A stretch of 64,000 nt of DNA, from assembly GCA_947459215.1 (NCBI GenBank), contig CANHCQ010000001.1, forward strand, positions 1 through 64,000, written 5' to 3'. Shown here in pieces: positions 11,102 through 19,464 of the stretch. How positions within the stretch are numbered: position 1 is the stretch's first letter; every line of letters starts with the position of its first letter. The notes under the pieces were generated by a model, which worked only from the letters and a program-made list of their open reading frames with translations, did no database searches and was not told where the DNA came from. Source of the stretch: Phycisphaerales bacterium (GTDB lineage Bacteria; Planctomycetota; Phycisphaerae; Phycisphaerales; UBA1924). A program made the translations under genes and the position numbers.

Positions 11102-13066
11102 TCAGCCAGCGCTCGCTCTCCGCGCCAGCGCCCGGGCCAGGCCCCACACCAGCGCGATGAGCATCACCGCGACCGGCACGGCCCCGACGTTGATGACCTT
11201 CACCCACGTGCCGAGGCTCTCGACGTCGCGGCGAAGGTTGAACTGCACGTTGCGGAGCTGCTTGCGGGTCTCCACCTGTTCCTCGCGGAACTTGATGATC
11301 TCGGCCTCCTGCTCCTTGGTGAGCACGATGAAGCCGTCTTTGTCGGTGGCGTTGGGGTCTTTCTTCTGAATCTCGGCGATCTTCGCTTCGGTCTCGCTGA
11401 GCTTCTGCTTCAAGCGGTCCTGCTCGGCCCGGAATTTCTGCTCGGCGTCGCGCTGAATCGCCTCGACGCGGGTGAAGGGGCGGAAGAAATCGCCGCGGGC
11501 GCGGACCCCGAGCAGATCGCCCGAGCCCGCGTTGATGTCGAGGCACGTGGTGAGGAAGTCGAGGTTGTCGCCGATCTTCTGGGCGCCGAGGCTGATGCCG
11601 CCGAGCATCTGCTCGCGGGTCCACATGCGGTCGGTGAGCACATCGACGTCGGCGATGATGAGCACGCTGGCTTCCTTCGCGGACTTCTTGAGCGAGTCGG
11701 TCTTGGGCGGCGGGTTCGGCCCGGTGGCGTCGGTTTCCGCGGCGGCGGGATCTCCATTGGGGAACGCGGTGGTGAGCGTGCCGCCGATCCGGGCGGCGAT
11801 CGCGTACTGATTGCCGCTGGGCTGGAAGTTGGCGATGATCGTGGCGGGATCGGTAATGGCGATCAGGGCCGCGGGGTTCAGAAGCTGCGAGTTCGTCGTG
11901 CTCTGGATGATCGGCGTGAATACGACCTGATCGGTGCCCGAAGCGGCCGGCGCGGTTTCGCCTTCCTTCGGCTTGTCGGCCGTCTTCTTGGTGAGGAACC
12001 CTGCGGTGGCGAAGTTCACGGTGTTCACCTTGCCCGTCGCCGGGTCGGTGGCGACCAGGCCGCGCTTATCAACCGTGATCCACGGCGGGAAGATCACCTG
12101 CTGTCCGCGCTGGCCCTGCTGACCGGCGTTGATGCGGATGCCCAGGTCGGCGTCGGCAACGATCGACGCGGTGCTGAACTGCACGCCCCAGGCGTTGAAC
12201 AGGTTCTCGAGGTTCGACGAGCGGTCGGGCGTCTGGCCCTGTGCCGCGGGTTGGGCTTCGTCCTGCTCGAAGATCGGATCGACAAACACGATGGTGCGCC
12301 CGCCCGCGAGCACCCACTGGTCGATCGCGAACTGGTTCTTCGGCGTGAGCTTCTTGGGGTGGACGATGAGCAGCGTCGACGTCTCTGGCGGGATCGCGAT
12401 CGAGTCGCCGGCGAGTGTGCGGACGTCGTAGAGCGACTTGAGCTCCCGCATGATGCCCCAGGGGCGGCGCTGCATCGGGCGGCCCGTCTGCGGGTCCATC
12501 GCGAAGCCACCGTCCATGTTGACGCTCGACAGGATGCTGATGACCGGCTTCTTGGTCATCGAGAGCGACTGGATGAGGCGGGCGACGTCGTACTCGAGGA
12601 AGCGTTCGTTGTTGATGTCAAAGAGCGGGATGGTCTCTTTGCCGCCGATCGTGTTGGTGGCGACGATGCCGAGGTAGATCGTCTCGCCACCGGCGGGGAT
12701 GCCGACCAGCCCGTTCTGCACGGCCTGGTCCTCTTCCTCGCTGAAGGCCTCGGGGTCGATGGTGCGGATCTTGATCTTGCCGTTGGAGGCGCGGGCGAAC
12801 TCGTCGAGCAGGTCGCTGATGCGGCGGGCGATGTTCTCGACCTGCGGGCGGCCGCGGCTGGCTTTCTGCGAGTTGTAGAACGTGATCGTGATCGGCTCGG
12901 GCGGGCTGCTGGCGATCTTCTTCGAGCCCTCGGTGAGGGTGTAGAGCTTGCTGGCGGTCAGGTCGAGCCGCGTCGAGCGGAGCGAGAGGCCCGCGAGCAC
13001 GTTGATCGCGACGAGCAGCACCGCGAGCAGGATCAGCGAGAGAGTGCCGGTGAAGCGAGCGGTCAT
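11102..13066 (-). CDS. GldG-like ABC transporter auxiliary protein
   Basis: A 654-residue protein with a transmembrane helix at each end (LSLILLAVLLVAINVLAG at about 9-26; VPVAVMLIALVWGLARALA near the C-terminus). Between them lies a large extracytoplasmic part with the ABC_transp_aux/GldG layout: LDLTASKLYTLTEGSKKI, ITITFYNSQKASRGRPQVENIA, and later LSMTKKPVISILSSV. A long charged coiled coil (QDRLKQKLSETEAKIAEIQKK and on) precedes the last membrane helix. It works with the permease and ATPase just upstream in export or gliding-type machinery; the substrate is unknown. A C/T-rich tract instead of a Shine-Dalgarno site precedes the ATG. Confidence 0.85.
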   Translation of the reverse strand: MTARFTGTLSLILLAVLLVAINVLAGLSLRSTRLDLTASKLYTLTEGSKKIASSPPEPITITFYNSQKASRGRPQVENIARRISDLLDEFARASNGKIKIRTIDPEAFSEEEDQAVQNGLVGIPAGGETIYLGIVATNTIGGKETIPLFDINNERFLEYDVARLIQSLSMTKKPVISILSSVNMDGGFAMDPQTGRPMQRRPWGIMRELKSLYDVRTLAGDSIAIPPETSTLLIVHPKKLTPKNQFAIDQWVLAGGRTIVFVDPIFEQDEAQPAAQGQTPDRSSNLENLFNAWGVQFSTASIVADADLGIRINAGQQGQRGQQVIFPPWITVDKRGLVATDPATGKVNTVNFATAGFLTKKTADKPKEGETAPAASGTDQVVFTPIIQSTTNSQLLNPAALIAITDPATIIANFQPSGNQYAIAARIGGTLTTAFPNGDPAAAETDATGPNPPPKTDSLKKSAKEASVLIIADVDVLTDRMWTREQMLGGISLGAQKIGDNLDFLTTCLDINAGSGDLLGVRARGDFFRPFTRVEAIQRDAEQKFRAEQDRLKQKLSETEAKIAEIQKKDPNATDKDGFIVLTKEQEAEIIKFREEQVETRKQLRNVQFNLRRDVESLGTWVKVINVGAVPVAVMLIALVWGLARALARRASAG

Positions 13067-13127
13067 GGGGGGTCTCGAAGGAGGACGGCGAGCAGGGGAG
13101 GAGAGGAGCAGGGAAGCAGGGAGAAGT
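13067..13127 (-). promoter_or_regulatory. Pyrimidine-rich leader upstream of the GldG-like gene
   Basis: On the minus strand the tract reads as TCCCTGCTTCCCTGCTCC-type units up to the ATG at 13066. It lies between the permease stop (13137) and the GldG-like start, so it is an intercistronic leader. Confidence 0.45.
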
Positions 13128-13136
13128 CAGAACTGA

Positions 13137-13871
13137 TCAGACGACTTTCTTCATGTTCACGACCACACCGGTGGCGGCGACGAAGACGCCGATGATGGAG
13201 GCGAAGAAGAGCACGTCGCGGGCGTCGAGCATGCCGCGGCTGATGGCCTCGAAGCGGGTCAGGAAGCTGAAGCCGCCCAGCACCTGCACCGCCTGCACCG
13301 GCAGCCAGTCGGCCAAGAAGCCCTGCACCTCACGGATGCCCGCGAGCATGAAGAGCAGGCAGATGACCACCGAGATGATGAAGGCGATGACCTGGCTCTT
13401 GGTGCTGGCGCTGATGCACGAGCCGATGGCGAGGAACGCGCCGGCCATGAGCAGGCTGCCGAGGTACCCGGCGAGGATTACTCCGTTGTCGGGTGAGCCG
13501 AGGTAGTTCGTCGTGATCCATAGCGGGAACGTGAGCGCGAGCGCGATGCCCGCGAACGCCCACGCCGCGAGGAACTTGCCCACGACCGCCGCTGAGAGCG
13601 AAATGGGCAGCGTCAGCAGCAGTTCGATCGTGCCGCTCTTGCGCTCCTCGGCCCACAGTCGCATCGATACCGCGGGGATCAGGAACAGGTACAGCCACGG
13701 GTGGAAGTTGAAGAAGACCACCATGTCGGCCTGGCCGCGCTCGAAGTAAGCTCCGAGGTTGAAAGTGAAGACGCCTGCGAGGAATAGGAAGATGACGATG
13801 AAGACGACCGCGACGGGCGTGGTGAAGTAGCCCGAGAGCTCACGCTTGAAGACGGGGAGAAGGCCTTTCAT
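13137..13871 (-). CDS. ABC-2 type transporter permease (GldF-like)
   Basis: A 244-residue inner-membrane permease with six hydrophobic segments, starting MKGLLPVFKRELSGYFTTPVAVVFIVIFLFLAGVF. The ELxxYFxxPxA pattern is typical of ABC-2 permeases of the GldF/NosY type. The loop RLWAEERKSGTIELLLTLPIS is the conserved coupling region before the third helix. The start codon overlaps the ATPase stop by 4 nt (ATGA), so the two are translationally coupled and form one transporter. Length is normal for GldF. Confidence 0.9.
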   Translation of the reverse strand: MKGLLPVFKRELSGYFTTPVAVVFIVIFLFLAGVFTFNLGAYFERGQADMVVFFNFHPWLYLFLIPAVSMRLWAEERKSGTIELLLTLPISLSAAVVGKFLAAWAFAGIALALTFPLWITTNYLGSPDNGVILAGYLGSLLMAGAFLAIGSCISASTKSQVIAFIISVVICLLFMLAGIREVQGFLADWLPVQAVQVLGGFSFLTRFEAISRGMLDARDVLFFASIIGVFVAATGVVVNMKKVV

Positions 13872-14923
13872 GCCGCACCTCCGACGGGTTCAGCGACTGG
13901 ACCGGTGTTGGCGGCGTCCTTGGTCGTCAGCGTTCGGAAGACATCGTCCAGACGCCCGCCTTCGACGGCGATGGTCTCGATCGACCAGCCCTTGCTCTTG
14001 CACATGCTCGTGACATCGCCGAGCAGCGGACGTCCGCCCTTGGGAACGAGCGTCAGGGTCTGACGCGGACCACCGGGGCCGGCGGGCGAGACCGGCACGT
14101 GCACCACGCCCTTGTCCTCAACCGCAGCAACCCACTTGATGTCGCCCAATTCCTTCGCGACGCTCAGCGGCTCGCCCCCCGCACCAGAGGGCGGGATGAC
14201 CGTGAGCGTGACCGCATTGTGATACTTGCTCATCGCCCGCAGGTCGGCTGGCGTGCCGTCGACGAGCAGCTTGCCCTTGGCGATGATGATCGCGCGGGTG
14301 CAGACGGCCTCGACTTCTTCCAGGATGTGCGTGCTGAGCACCACGGATCGCCCGCTGTTCTGGTGATCGGCGGACGTCGCCAGCGCGCGGATGACGTTGC
14401 GGACCTCGTGCTTCTGATTGGGGTCCAGGCCGTCGGTCGGCTCGTCGAGGATGAGCACCGGCGGATCGTGGAGCATGGACTGAGCGAGTCCGACGCGGCG
14501 CTTGAAACCCTTGGAGAGGGTCTCGATCGGCTGGTGGAGCACGCCGCGGAGTTGCACGCGATCGACGACAGTGTCGATGCGCCGGTGCTTCTCGCGGCCG
14601 CTGAACCCGCGGACCTGGGCGATGAAGTCCAGGAACGAGCGGACGGTCATGTCGGGGTAGTTGGGCGCACCTTCGGGGAGGTACCCGATGGCGGCCTTGA
14701 CACCCACGGGGTCCTCGACGACGTCGCGGCCGCAGACCACCGCGGTGCCGCTGGTCGGGGTGAGGAACCCGGTGACCATCTTCATGGTGGTGGACTTGCC
14801 GGCGCCGTTGGGCCCGAGGAAGCCCAGGACTTCGCCGGGGCCGACTTCAAGGCTGACGTTGTCCACGGCCAGGATGCCTGAGCCGGTTCCGTAACGCTTG
14901 CTGATCTTGCGGATACTGATCAT
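13868..14923 (-). CDS. ABC transporter ATP-binding protein (GldA-like)
   Basis: A 351-residue ATPase that energises the adjacent ABC-2 permease. Visible motifs are Walker A GPNGAGKST (about residue 37), the signature LSKGFKRRVGLAQ, Walker B VLILDEPTDGLDP, and H-loop VLSTHILEEVEAV. A C-terminal extension after residue 230 is typical of drug/Gld-type exporters. The frame is open for another 194 codons upstream, but that part is low-complexity and unlike any protein. MISIRKISKRYG at 14923 is the natural domain start. A near-consensus GACACT box lies 6 nt upstream. It is the first gene of the four-gene cluster. Confidence 0.92.
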   Translation of the reverse strand: MISIRKISKRYGTGSGILAVDNVSLEVGPGEVLGFLGPNGAGKSTTMKMVTGFLTPTSGTAVVCGRDVVEDPVGVKAAIGYLPEGAPNYPDMTVRSFLDFIAQVRGFSGREKHRRIDTVVDRVQLRGVLHQPIETLSKGFKRRVGLAQSMLHDPPVLILDEPTDGLDPNQKHEVRNVIRALATSADHQNSGRSVVLSTHILEEVEAVCTRAIIIAKGKLLVDGTPADLRAMSKYHNAVTLTVIPPSGAGGEPLSVAKELGDIKWVAAVEDKGVVHVPVSPAGPGGPRQTLTLVPKGGRPLLGDVTSMCKSKGWSIETIAVEGGRLDDVFRTLTTKDAANTGPVAEPVGGAA

Positions 14924-15391
14924 GGATGGAGTGTCTGGGGTGAAGTGTCTGGAGGCAGGTCGTCCGAGCGTCCGAGAAAGTGCGTCGATTTTTCGCAGCG
15001 TACTCGATTGAGGCGAGTCGATCGCCGATCCAGTCGCCCCCATCCCCGGCGGGTCCCCCGCCGACGGTACCCGCGGCCAGCCGCCCAAACCCGGCCTGCG
15101 GGCCAACGGGCCCGTGTAGCGATCAGGTGCCCCGCCGGGTTCGCGCCCGGCGCAGGGGATCAGCAGGCCGGGGGTTCGGGGTGGTAGGGGGCGGGTGGGT
15201 GTGGGTGTGGGGGTGGGGAGGGGTGCCGAAAGTGGTGTCGGTTGTCCGGACAGGCCGTACAGGCGGCACAACTTGCCGAATCGCCGGGCTGGTTCGTGAA
15301 TTGGGCGCCGCCCGGGTTGCAGAAGTCGTCGGTGAATTGGTTCTTTGGAGGAGCCATACCCGACGGCAGGGCTTCGCAGAAGGAGTTTCCC
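14924..15391. other. Intergenic region with G-rich tract
   Basis: This 468-bp region divides the divergent ATPase and STAS genes. No gene is supported. A very G-rich stretch on the plus strand at 15168-15225, with repeated GGGTGTGGGTGTGGGGG, could form a G-quadruplex. A box near 14930-14935 (GACACT on the minus strand) may drive the ABC cluster, and AAGGAG at 15380-15385 serves the STAS gene. Confidence 0.6.
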
Positions 15392-16078
15392 ATGAGCCGT
15401 GCGGGTCAGCGATCGACGACCGTTGTTTCGGGGAAGGGCGGACGCCCGGGAGGGATGATGGACATCTTCGCGAACCAGAATCATGAAGATATGGCCGGCT
15501 CGCACGGAAACCTGCAGCCCGGTTCTTCACCCAACGCTTCGGAGCGCAGCGGGCAGAGTGACATGCATGGGGCGCTGGGTCCATCGATGGCCCCGGGTCG
15601 GGCGGCGGCTTCCGGCGATCGGCCTCTTCGCACGGCGGCGCCGCCGCCGGGGCCTTCTTCTTCTGATCGGTATCTGTCCGTTGAGCGGCTCAGCGAGGCT
15701 GCGATCGTGACGCTGCGGGAGCCGAGCCTGCGCGAGACGCACGCCGAGCTACTGCAGCCGGAGCTGATCTCGTTGGCGCGGCTGACCGCCGGCAAAATGG
15801 TGCTCGATCTGTCGCAGGTACGCGATTTCTCGTGCGCCTGGATCAACACCATGATCGCCACCGCCGGGCAATGCAGCCGCATGGGCGGGCGGCTGTGCAT
15901 CTGCGGCTTGTCGAAGGAACTGCACGGATTCCTGAAGGACACGGGCCTGCACCGCACGCTGCAGATCGCCCCCACGCTTCGCGAGGCCCGCGACATCGTC
16001 GCAGGGCGTCACCCGAAGCAGTCGGACACCACCGGGCTGCGGAAGTGGCTGAGCTTCGGGCGGGTTGAGGCGGCGTAG
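15392..16078 (+). CDS. STAS-domain protein with disordered N-terminus
   Basis: A 228-residue protein. Residues 1-100 are Gly/Ser/Pro-rich and probably disordered. Residues about 105-205 form a STAS domain (anti-sigma factor antagonist type): strand EAAIVTLREPSL, helix, LVLDLSQVRDFSCAWINTMIA, CGLSKELHGFLKDTGL. In SpoIIAA-like proteins the loop after the central strand carries a D-S-S-G phospho-acceptor. Here it reads D-F-S-C-A-W, so the second Ser is Cys and classic phospho-control is doubtful. The ATG at 15392 was chosen for its AAGGAG 6 nt upstream. It is monocistronic with its own terminator. A role in partner switching is an inference. Confidence 0.8.
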   Translation: MSRAGQRSTTVVSGKGGRPGGMMDIFANQNHEDMAGSHGNLQPGSSPNASERSGQSDMHGALGPSMAPGRAAASGDRPLRTAAPPPGPSSSDRYLSVERLSEAAIVTLREPSLRETHAELLQPELISLARLTAGKMVLDLSQVRDFSCAWINTMIATAGQCSRMGGRLCICGLSKELHGFLKDTGLHRTLQIAPTLREARDIVAGRHPKQSDTTGLRKWLSFGRVEAA

Positions 16079-16105
16079 CCGAACAGGTTCACGAGCGACC
16101 AGTGG

Positions 16106-16134
16106 GACCGGCCTCCGGCCGGTCTCTTTCTTTT
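16106..16134 (+). terminator. Rho-independent terminator of the STAS gene
   Basis: A perfect 8-bp GACCGGCC / GGCCGGTC stem with a TCC loop (16106-16124) is followed by TCTTTCTTTT. Confidence 0.9.
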
Positions 16135-16185
16135 GGGGAAGATCATCTGCCGCGGGATTGTCCGACGCCCGGCCGGGGGCCGGTC

Positions 16186-17292
16186 CTACTGCTTCTTCCG
16201 CAGCACCGTGTAGTGCGTGAAGATCGTCGCCTTCAGCTCATCCGGCGTGCTTTTCGTGTCGCCGCTGACGAACGGCCAGAGCTTGTGGCAGATCTCGTCG
16301 TCCACCACGTCCCACGCGAGGATCTCGAAGCCGGCTTTCTCGGTGAGGTCTTTCGCGAATGGGAACTCGCCGTCGGCCCAGGGGATGTAGGGCTTGTCGG
16401 CGGGTGCTTGGGCGGGGCAGATGTTGTAGATAATGGCGAGGCCGCCGGGCTTGAGGGCGTCGTGCATGGCCTTCAGGAACGCTGCGTCGTCGACGCCGAG
16501 GTCGATGGTGAAGCGTTTCTCGGTCTCGCGCTTGGGGTGGATGTAGCCGTACTTCAGGGTGTTCTTGCTGAGGAAGATGTCGTACCCGCCGCCGATGGCG
16601 TCAGCGACTTTCTTCTCGGCGGGCCAGCGACCGACGTGAACGTTGACGTTGCCTTCGGCGCCGGTGCCGATCGCCGCGGCGGGGACCTTTCCCTGATCGC
16701 CGGGCTGGGTGTACATCGAAGCCCAGAGCGGCTCGACGTCCACGCCCTGGGCGTCGGCTCCGAGGCTGGCGAGCATGCGCAGGTGGCCGATGGCGGCGTT
16801 GCCGAAGTCGAAGACACGCTTGTCTTTCCAGGAGGTGACGCCGTGCGTGCCGAGGAGGTCGAGCATGCGGGCGTAGGTGAGCGGCGTGCCGTAGCCGGTG
16901 TAGTAGTACATCCGCTCGTCCATGGCCCGGGGCTTGAACTTGGCCTGTTCGTCGGAGGCGAGCTTCTTCCATTCGTCCTCGGAAATGGCGAGGCCGCGCT
17001 CGCGGTCGCGGTAGACAGTGCGGCTCTCCCGCGGCGGCAGCGACTCGGCGGCACGCACGAAGTCGCGCCCCGCGTCGGTCGTCATGAGTGGCAGCACGCT
17101 CTTCGCGGCTTCGCTGATCTCGGCGAGCACCCGAATGTTCTCCGGCGGCTTGGGTGCTTCGGGGGCTTTGGCTGGCGTCGGAGCGGTGGCCGACGCCGGA
17201 GTCGATGTGGGTGCCGACGTGGGTGTCGTCTGGGCCCCGGCGGCCGCCGCGAGAATCAACGCCATCGACAGCGTCAGGATCGGGTTTCGCAT
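16186..17292 (-). CDS. Exported methyltransferase-fold protein
   Basis: A 368-residue protein beginning MRNPILTLSMALILAAAAGAQ, a clear signal peptide, followed by a Thr/Pro/Ala-rich linker (about 22-50). The rest resembles a class I SAM-dependent methyltransferase: KRVFDFGNAAIGHLRMLASLGADAQGVDVEP fits motif I (usual GxGxG degraded to GNAAIG) plus the acidic residue after strand 2. ALKPGGLAIIYNICP is the usual motif around strand 5. Methyltransferases are rarely exported, since SAM is cytoplasmic, so the activity is uncertain. No operon partner is seen; it is divergent from surE. Confidence 0.75.
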   Translation of the reverse strand: MRNPILTLSMALILAAAAGAQTTPTSAPTSTPASATAPTPAKAPEAPKPPENIRVLAEISEAAKSVLPLMTTDAGRDFVRAAESLPPRESRTVYRDRERGLAISEDEWKKLASDEQAKFKPRAMDERMYYYTGYGTPLTYARMLDLLGTHGVTSWKDKRVFDFGNAAIGHLRMLASLGADAQGVDVEPLWASMYTQPGDQGKVPAAAIGTGAEGNVNVHVGRWPAEKKVADAIGGGYDIFLSKNTLKYGYIHPKRETEKRFTIDLGVDDAAFLKAMHDALKPGGLAIIYNICPAQAPADKPYIPWADGEFPFAKDLTEKAGFEILAWDVVDDEICHKLWPFVSGDTKSTPDELKATIFTHYTVLRKKQ

Positions 17293-17384
17293 GACGCTTG
17301 TACCGCGGCACTCGGACCGTCGTTGCAGCCATCGCCCTCCGAAGTGGAAGTCCGTCCGACATGCGAAATCCGACATTGAGCCCA

Positions 17385-17390
17385 TACCCT
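17385..17390 (+). promoter_or_regulatory. TACCCT box 8 nt before surE start
   Basis: TACCCT, then CGTCAGAC, then ATG at 17399. No Shine-Dalgarno site is seen. It fits the leaderless pattern in this window. Confidence 0.45.
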
Positions 17391-17398
17391 CGTCAGAC

Positions 17399-18220
17399 AT
17401 GAAGATCCTGCTCACCAACGACGACGGCATCCGCGCTCCGGGCATCACCCATCTGTACGAGGCTCTCGTGGACACCGAGGGGCGTTTCGGCGGCCCGATG
17501 CTCGGGCCAACGACAGAGGTGGTCACGATCGCGCCGCTCACGGTGCAGTCGGCGACCAGTCACGGCGTGACGTTCCACCAGCCGCTGATGACCACCGAGG
17601 TGCAGGTGAACCCACGCATGGGCGGCACCGCGGTCGATGGTCGTCCGGCCGACTGCGTAAAGCTCGCCGTGTCGAACCTCTGGCCCGAGCGCTTCGGCAA
17701 GGACTCACGCCCCGATGTCATCATCAGCGGCATGAACGCCGGCGCGAACTGCGGCATCAACGTCATCTACAGCGGCACGGTCGCGGCTGCCATCGAGGGC
17801 GCGTTCCTCGGCATCCCCGCGATCGCAGTGTCGCTGCAGCTCGGCAAGGGCCGCGCGCGGTTTGATGTGGCCGCGGCTCGGGCACGCAAGGTGCTGGAGA
17901 TGGTCCTCGCCCGCGGCCTGCCCGAGGCGCACGAGTGTCTCTCGATCAACATCCCGGTGACCGAGACCGGCGGGCCGATGCCGCCGGTGCGGGTGTGTCC
18001 GATGAACACGCACGGGCTGGAAGACAGTTACGAGAAGCGGCAGAACCCGCTGGGCGAGCCGTATTTCTGGGCCACCGGCAGTGGGCTGGGCTTCCGCAGC
18101 TGCGACCCGGGGACCGATGTGGACTTGCTCTTGAAGGGCAACATCACGGTGACTCCACTGATGTACGACCTGACCCGGCGTGAGCACCTGTCGCGCTGGA
18201 CGGAGCGGTTGGGTGGGTGA
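17399..18220 (+). CDS. surE: 5'-nucleotidase/acid phosphatase SurE
   Basis: A 273-residue metal-dependent phosphatase that removes phosphate from nucleoside 5'- and 3'-monophosphates. It begins with the hallmark ILLTNDDGIRAPGI; the adjacent Asp pair binds the metal. Also present are GTAVDGRPADCVKLAV, then SGMNAGANCGINVIYSGTVA and EGAFLGIPAIAVS, all conserved in SurE. It is slightly longer than E. coli SurE (253). The upstream open frame was discarded because MKILLTNDDG is the universal SurE start and a TACCCT box precedes it. It is monocistronic and followed by an R1 repeat. Confidence 0.95.
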   Translation: MKILLTNDDGIRAPGITHLYEALVDTEGRFGGPMLGPTTEVVTIAPLTVQSATSHGVTFHQPLMTTEVQVNPRMGGTAVDGRPADCVKLAVSNLWPERFGKDSRPDVIISGMNAGANCGINVIYSGTVAAAIEGAFLGIPAIAVSLQLGKGRARFDVAAARARKVLEMVLARGLPEAHECLSINIPVTETGGPMPPVRVCPMNTHGLEDSYEKRQNPLGEPYFWATGSGLGFRSCDPGTDVDLLLKGNITVTPLMYDLTRREHLSRWTERLGG

Positions 18221-18228
18221 GCAGCACA

Positions 18229-18363
18229 GACGCCGAGGCTGACGAGTCTTCGAGGAAGCCTCGGAAGAAATGCAACGATCGCGCTCGCGTTGGGTTGTCG
18301 CTCGGACACGCTGGTTCCAGCCGATCCGAGGCTTCCTCGCCAAGCCTCGTCAGCCTCGGCGTC
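18229..18363. repeat. R1 inverted-repeat element, copy B
   Basis: A 135-bp element with near-perfect ends: GACGCCGAGGCTGACGAG at the left and CTCGTCAGCCTCGGCGTC at the right, each followed inward by the GAGGAAGCCTCGG-type second block. It lies between the convergent surE and GNAT genes. Confidence 0.9.
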
Positions 18364-18397
18364 TTCAAGACTTGATACTGGCGTGCCTCGAAGCGAT

Positions 18398-18976
18398 TCA
18401 GTCGAACACAACCGACAGAACGTGCTCGTCGACGTGCACGCCGTTCTTGAGGTAGCGGGCGCGGCGGATGCACTCATCGGTCATGCCGCACTTCTGCAGC
18501 ACGCGGCGTGAGGCTTCGTTGCCGACGAACACGCCCGACTCGAGCCGCTTGGCCTTTAGCGCATCGTGAGCAAACGCGACCACCGCCAGCGCGGCTTCCG
18601 ATGCGTAACCCTTGCCCCAGAACGGCACGCCGATCCAGTAGCCCAGTTCGGCCCGTTTGTGATGGGCGGCACCGACGAGTCCGATCGCGCCGATGAGCGA
18701 GCCCTCGCGGCGGATCGCCCAGTTCATGGTCCAATCGGTGCGCCAGCGCTGCCACTGGGCCGCGTGGGTCGCGATCCATTCGGTGGCGTGTCGAAGTTCG
18801 TACGGATACGGGATCAGGAGCGTGGTGTCGTGCACCCGCTTATCGCCCGCGAGCGACGCGACGGCGGCGGCGTCGGTGGGTTCCATCGCCGAAAGCACCA
18901 ATCGCGGCGTGGTCAGAACCGGACGGCCTTGCGGGTCGTGCGAGAGCGACGAAGGTGGGGAAGTGGGGACTGGCAT
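18398..18976 (-). CDS. GNAT-family N-acetyltransferase (RimJ/RimL type)
   Basis: A 192-residue acetyltransferase that would transfer acetyl from acetyl-CoA to an amine, probably a protein N-terminus or small molecule. It has the RimJ/RimL layout: LTTPRLVLSAMEPTDAAAVASLAGD, then GSLIGAIGLVGAAHHKRAELGYWIGVPFWGKGYASEAA, which holds the acetyl-CoA-binding [RQ]-x-x-G-x-[GA] region as FWGKGYA, and ESGVFVGNEASRRVLQKCGM at the end. The start at 18976 was preferred over one 22 codons upstream because the extension is Pro/Ser-rich and unlike the family. The substrate cannot be told. Confidence 0.88.
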   Translation of the reverse strand: MPVPTSPPSSLSHDPQGRPVLTTPRLVLSAMEPTDAAAVASLAGDKRVHDTTLLIPYPYELRHATEWIATHAAQWQRWRTDWTMNWAIRREGSLIGAIGLVGAAHHKRAELGYWIGVPFWGKGYASEAALAVVAFAHDALKAKRLESGVFVGNEASRRVLQKCGMTDECIRRARYLKNGVHVDEHVLSVVFD

Positions 18977-19065
18977 GACAGCAACCTGAAGGCGAGTCGA
19001 ACGCGATGGGGAGAGAGGCGACGGGCACGCAGGAGTCCGCATCGTGTTCTGTTGACGCGTGCGTT

Positions 19066-19114
19066 GGTTGCAGTCGATCCGAGGCTTCCTCGCGGACTCG
19101 TCAGCCTCGGCGTC
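19066..19114. repeat. R1 half element, copy C
   Basis: Only the right half is present: CGATCCGAGGCTTCCTCG, then CTCGTCAGCCTCGGCGTC. The left end is missing. It lies upstream of the GNAT gene. Confidence 0.8.
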
Positions 19115-19141
19115 CGGCGCTTCGCGCGAGCTTCTGTCGCT

Positions 19142-19372
19142 TCACGCGTCAGGCTTCTTGGTTTCGGGCACGACTTCCATCTCTTCCACGATGGTCCGCC
19201 GCAGCACGACCTTGCCCTGCGGCGTGTCGCGCACTTCTTCCTCGGTGTGCTCGCGAACGATCATCTTGCCTTCGGGCTTCGCCGCCGGCTCGCCGACGGG
19301 CTCCTGCACGCCCTTCCAGATGTGCCCGAAGAACTCACCCAGCGAACGCGAGATGGATTTCTCGGGGGGCAT
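19142..19372 (-). CDS. Small conserved-style hypothetical protein
   Basis: A 76-residue acidic protein that I do not recognise. It starts PPEKSISRSLGEFFGHIWKGVQEPVG and is then very charged: REHTEEEVRDTPQGKVVLRR, followed by TIVEEMEVVPETK. No membrane segment or signal is visible. It lies 92 bp downstream of nuoE on the same strand, and similar small proteins could be cotranscribed with it. A C/T-rich leader directly precedes its ATG. Coding potential is supported by GC bias at third positions and by the matching leader class, not by a recognised family. Confidence 0.6.
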   Translation of the reverse strand: MPPEKSISRSLGEFFGHIWKGVQEPVGEPAAKPEGKMIVREHTEEEVRDTPQGKVVLRRTIVEEMEVVPETKKPDA

Positions 19373-19436
19373 GGGGAGGAAGTGGGGCAGTGGCGGAGTG
19401 GAGCAGTGGAGCAGAGCAGCGGCGGGGGGCGGGGCC
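19373..19436 (-). promoter_or_regulatory. Pyrimidine-rich leader upstream of the 19142-19372 gene
   Basis: On the minus strand this is CTGCTCCACTGCTCCACT-type sequence running straight into the ATG at 19372. It shares the same word with the tracts upstream of rodA (44636-44692) and at the 5' end of rsmG. Confidence 0.45.
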
Positions 19437-19464
19437 TTCTAGGCCCCGGCGTCATAGTCGGCGA

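Noticed and set aside
10913-13195. A 760-residue plus-strand open frame
   Set aside because: It lies antisense to the GldG-like gene and part of the spacer. Its translation is rich in Arg, Glu, Gly and Val without any domain, while the opposite strand encodes a clear family member.
14924-15505. N-terminal extension of the ABC ATPase (194 more codons)
   Set aside because: The translated extension is Pro/Thr/Arg-rich, comes from the complement of the G-rich tract, and is absent from the ATPase family.
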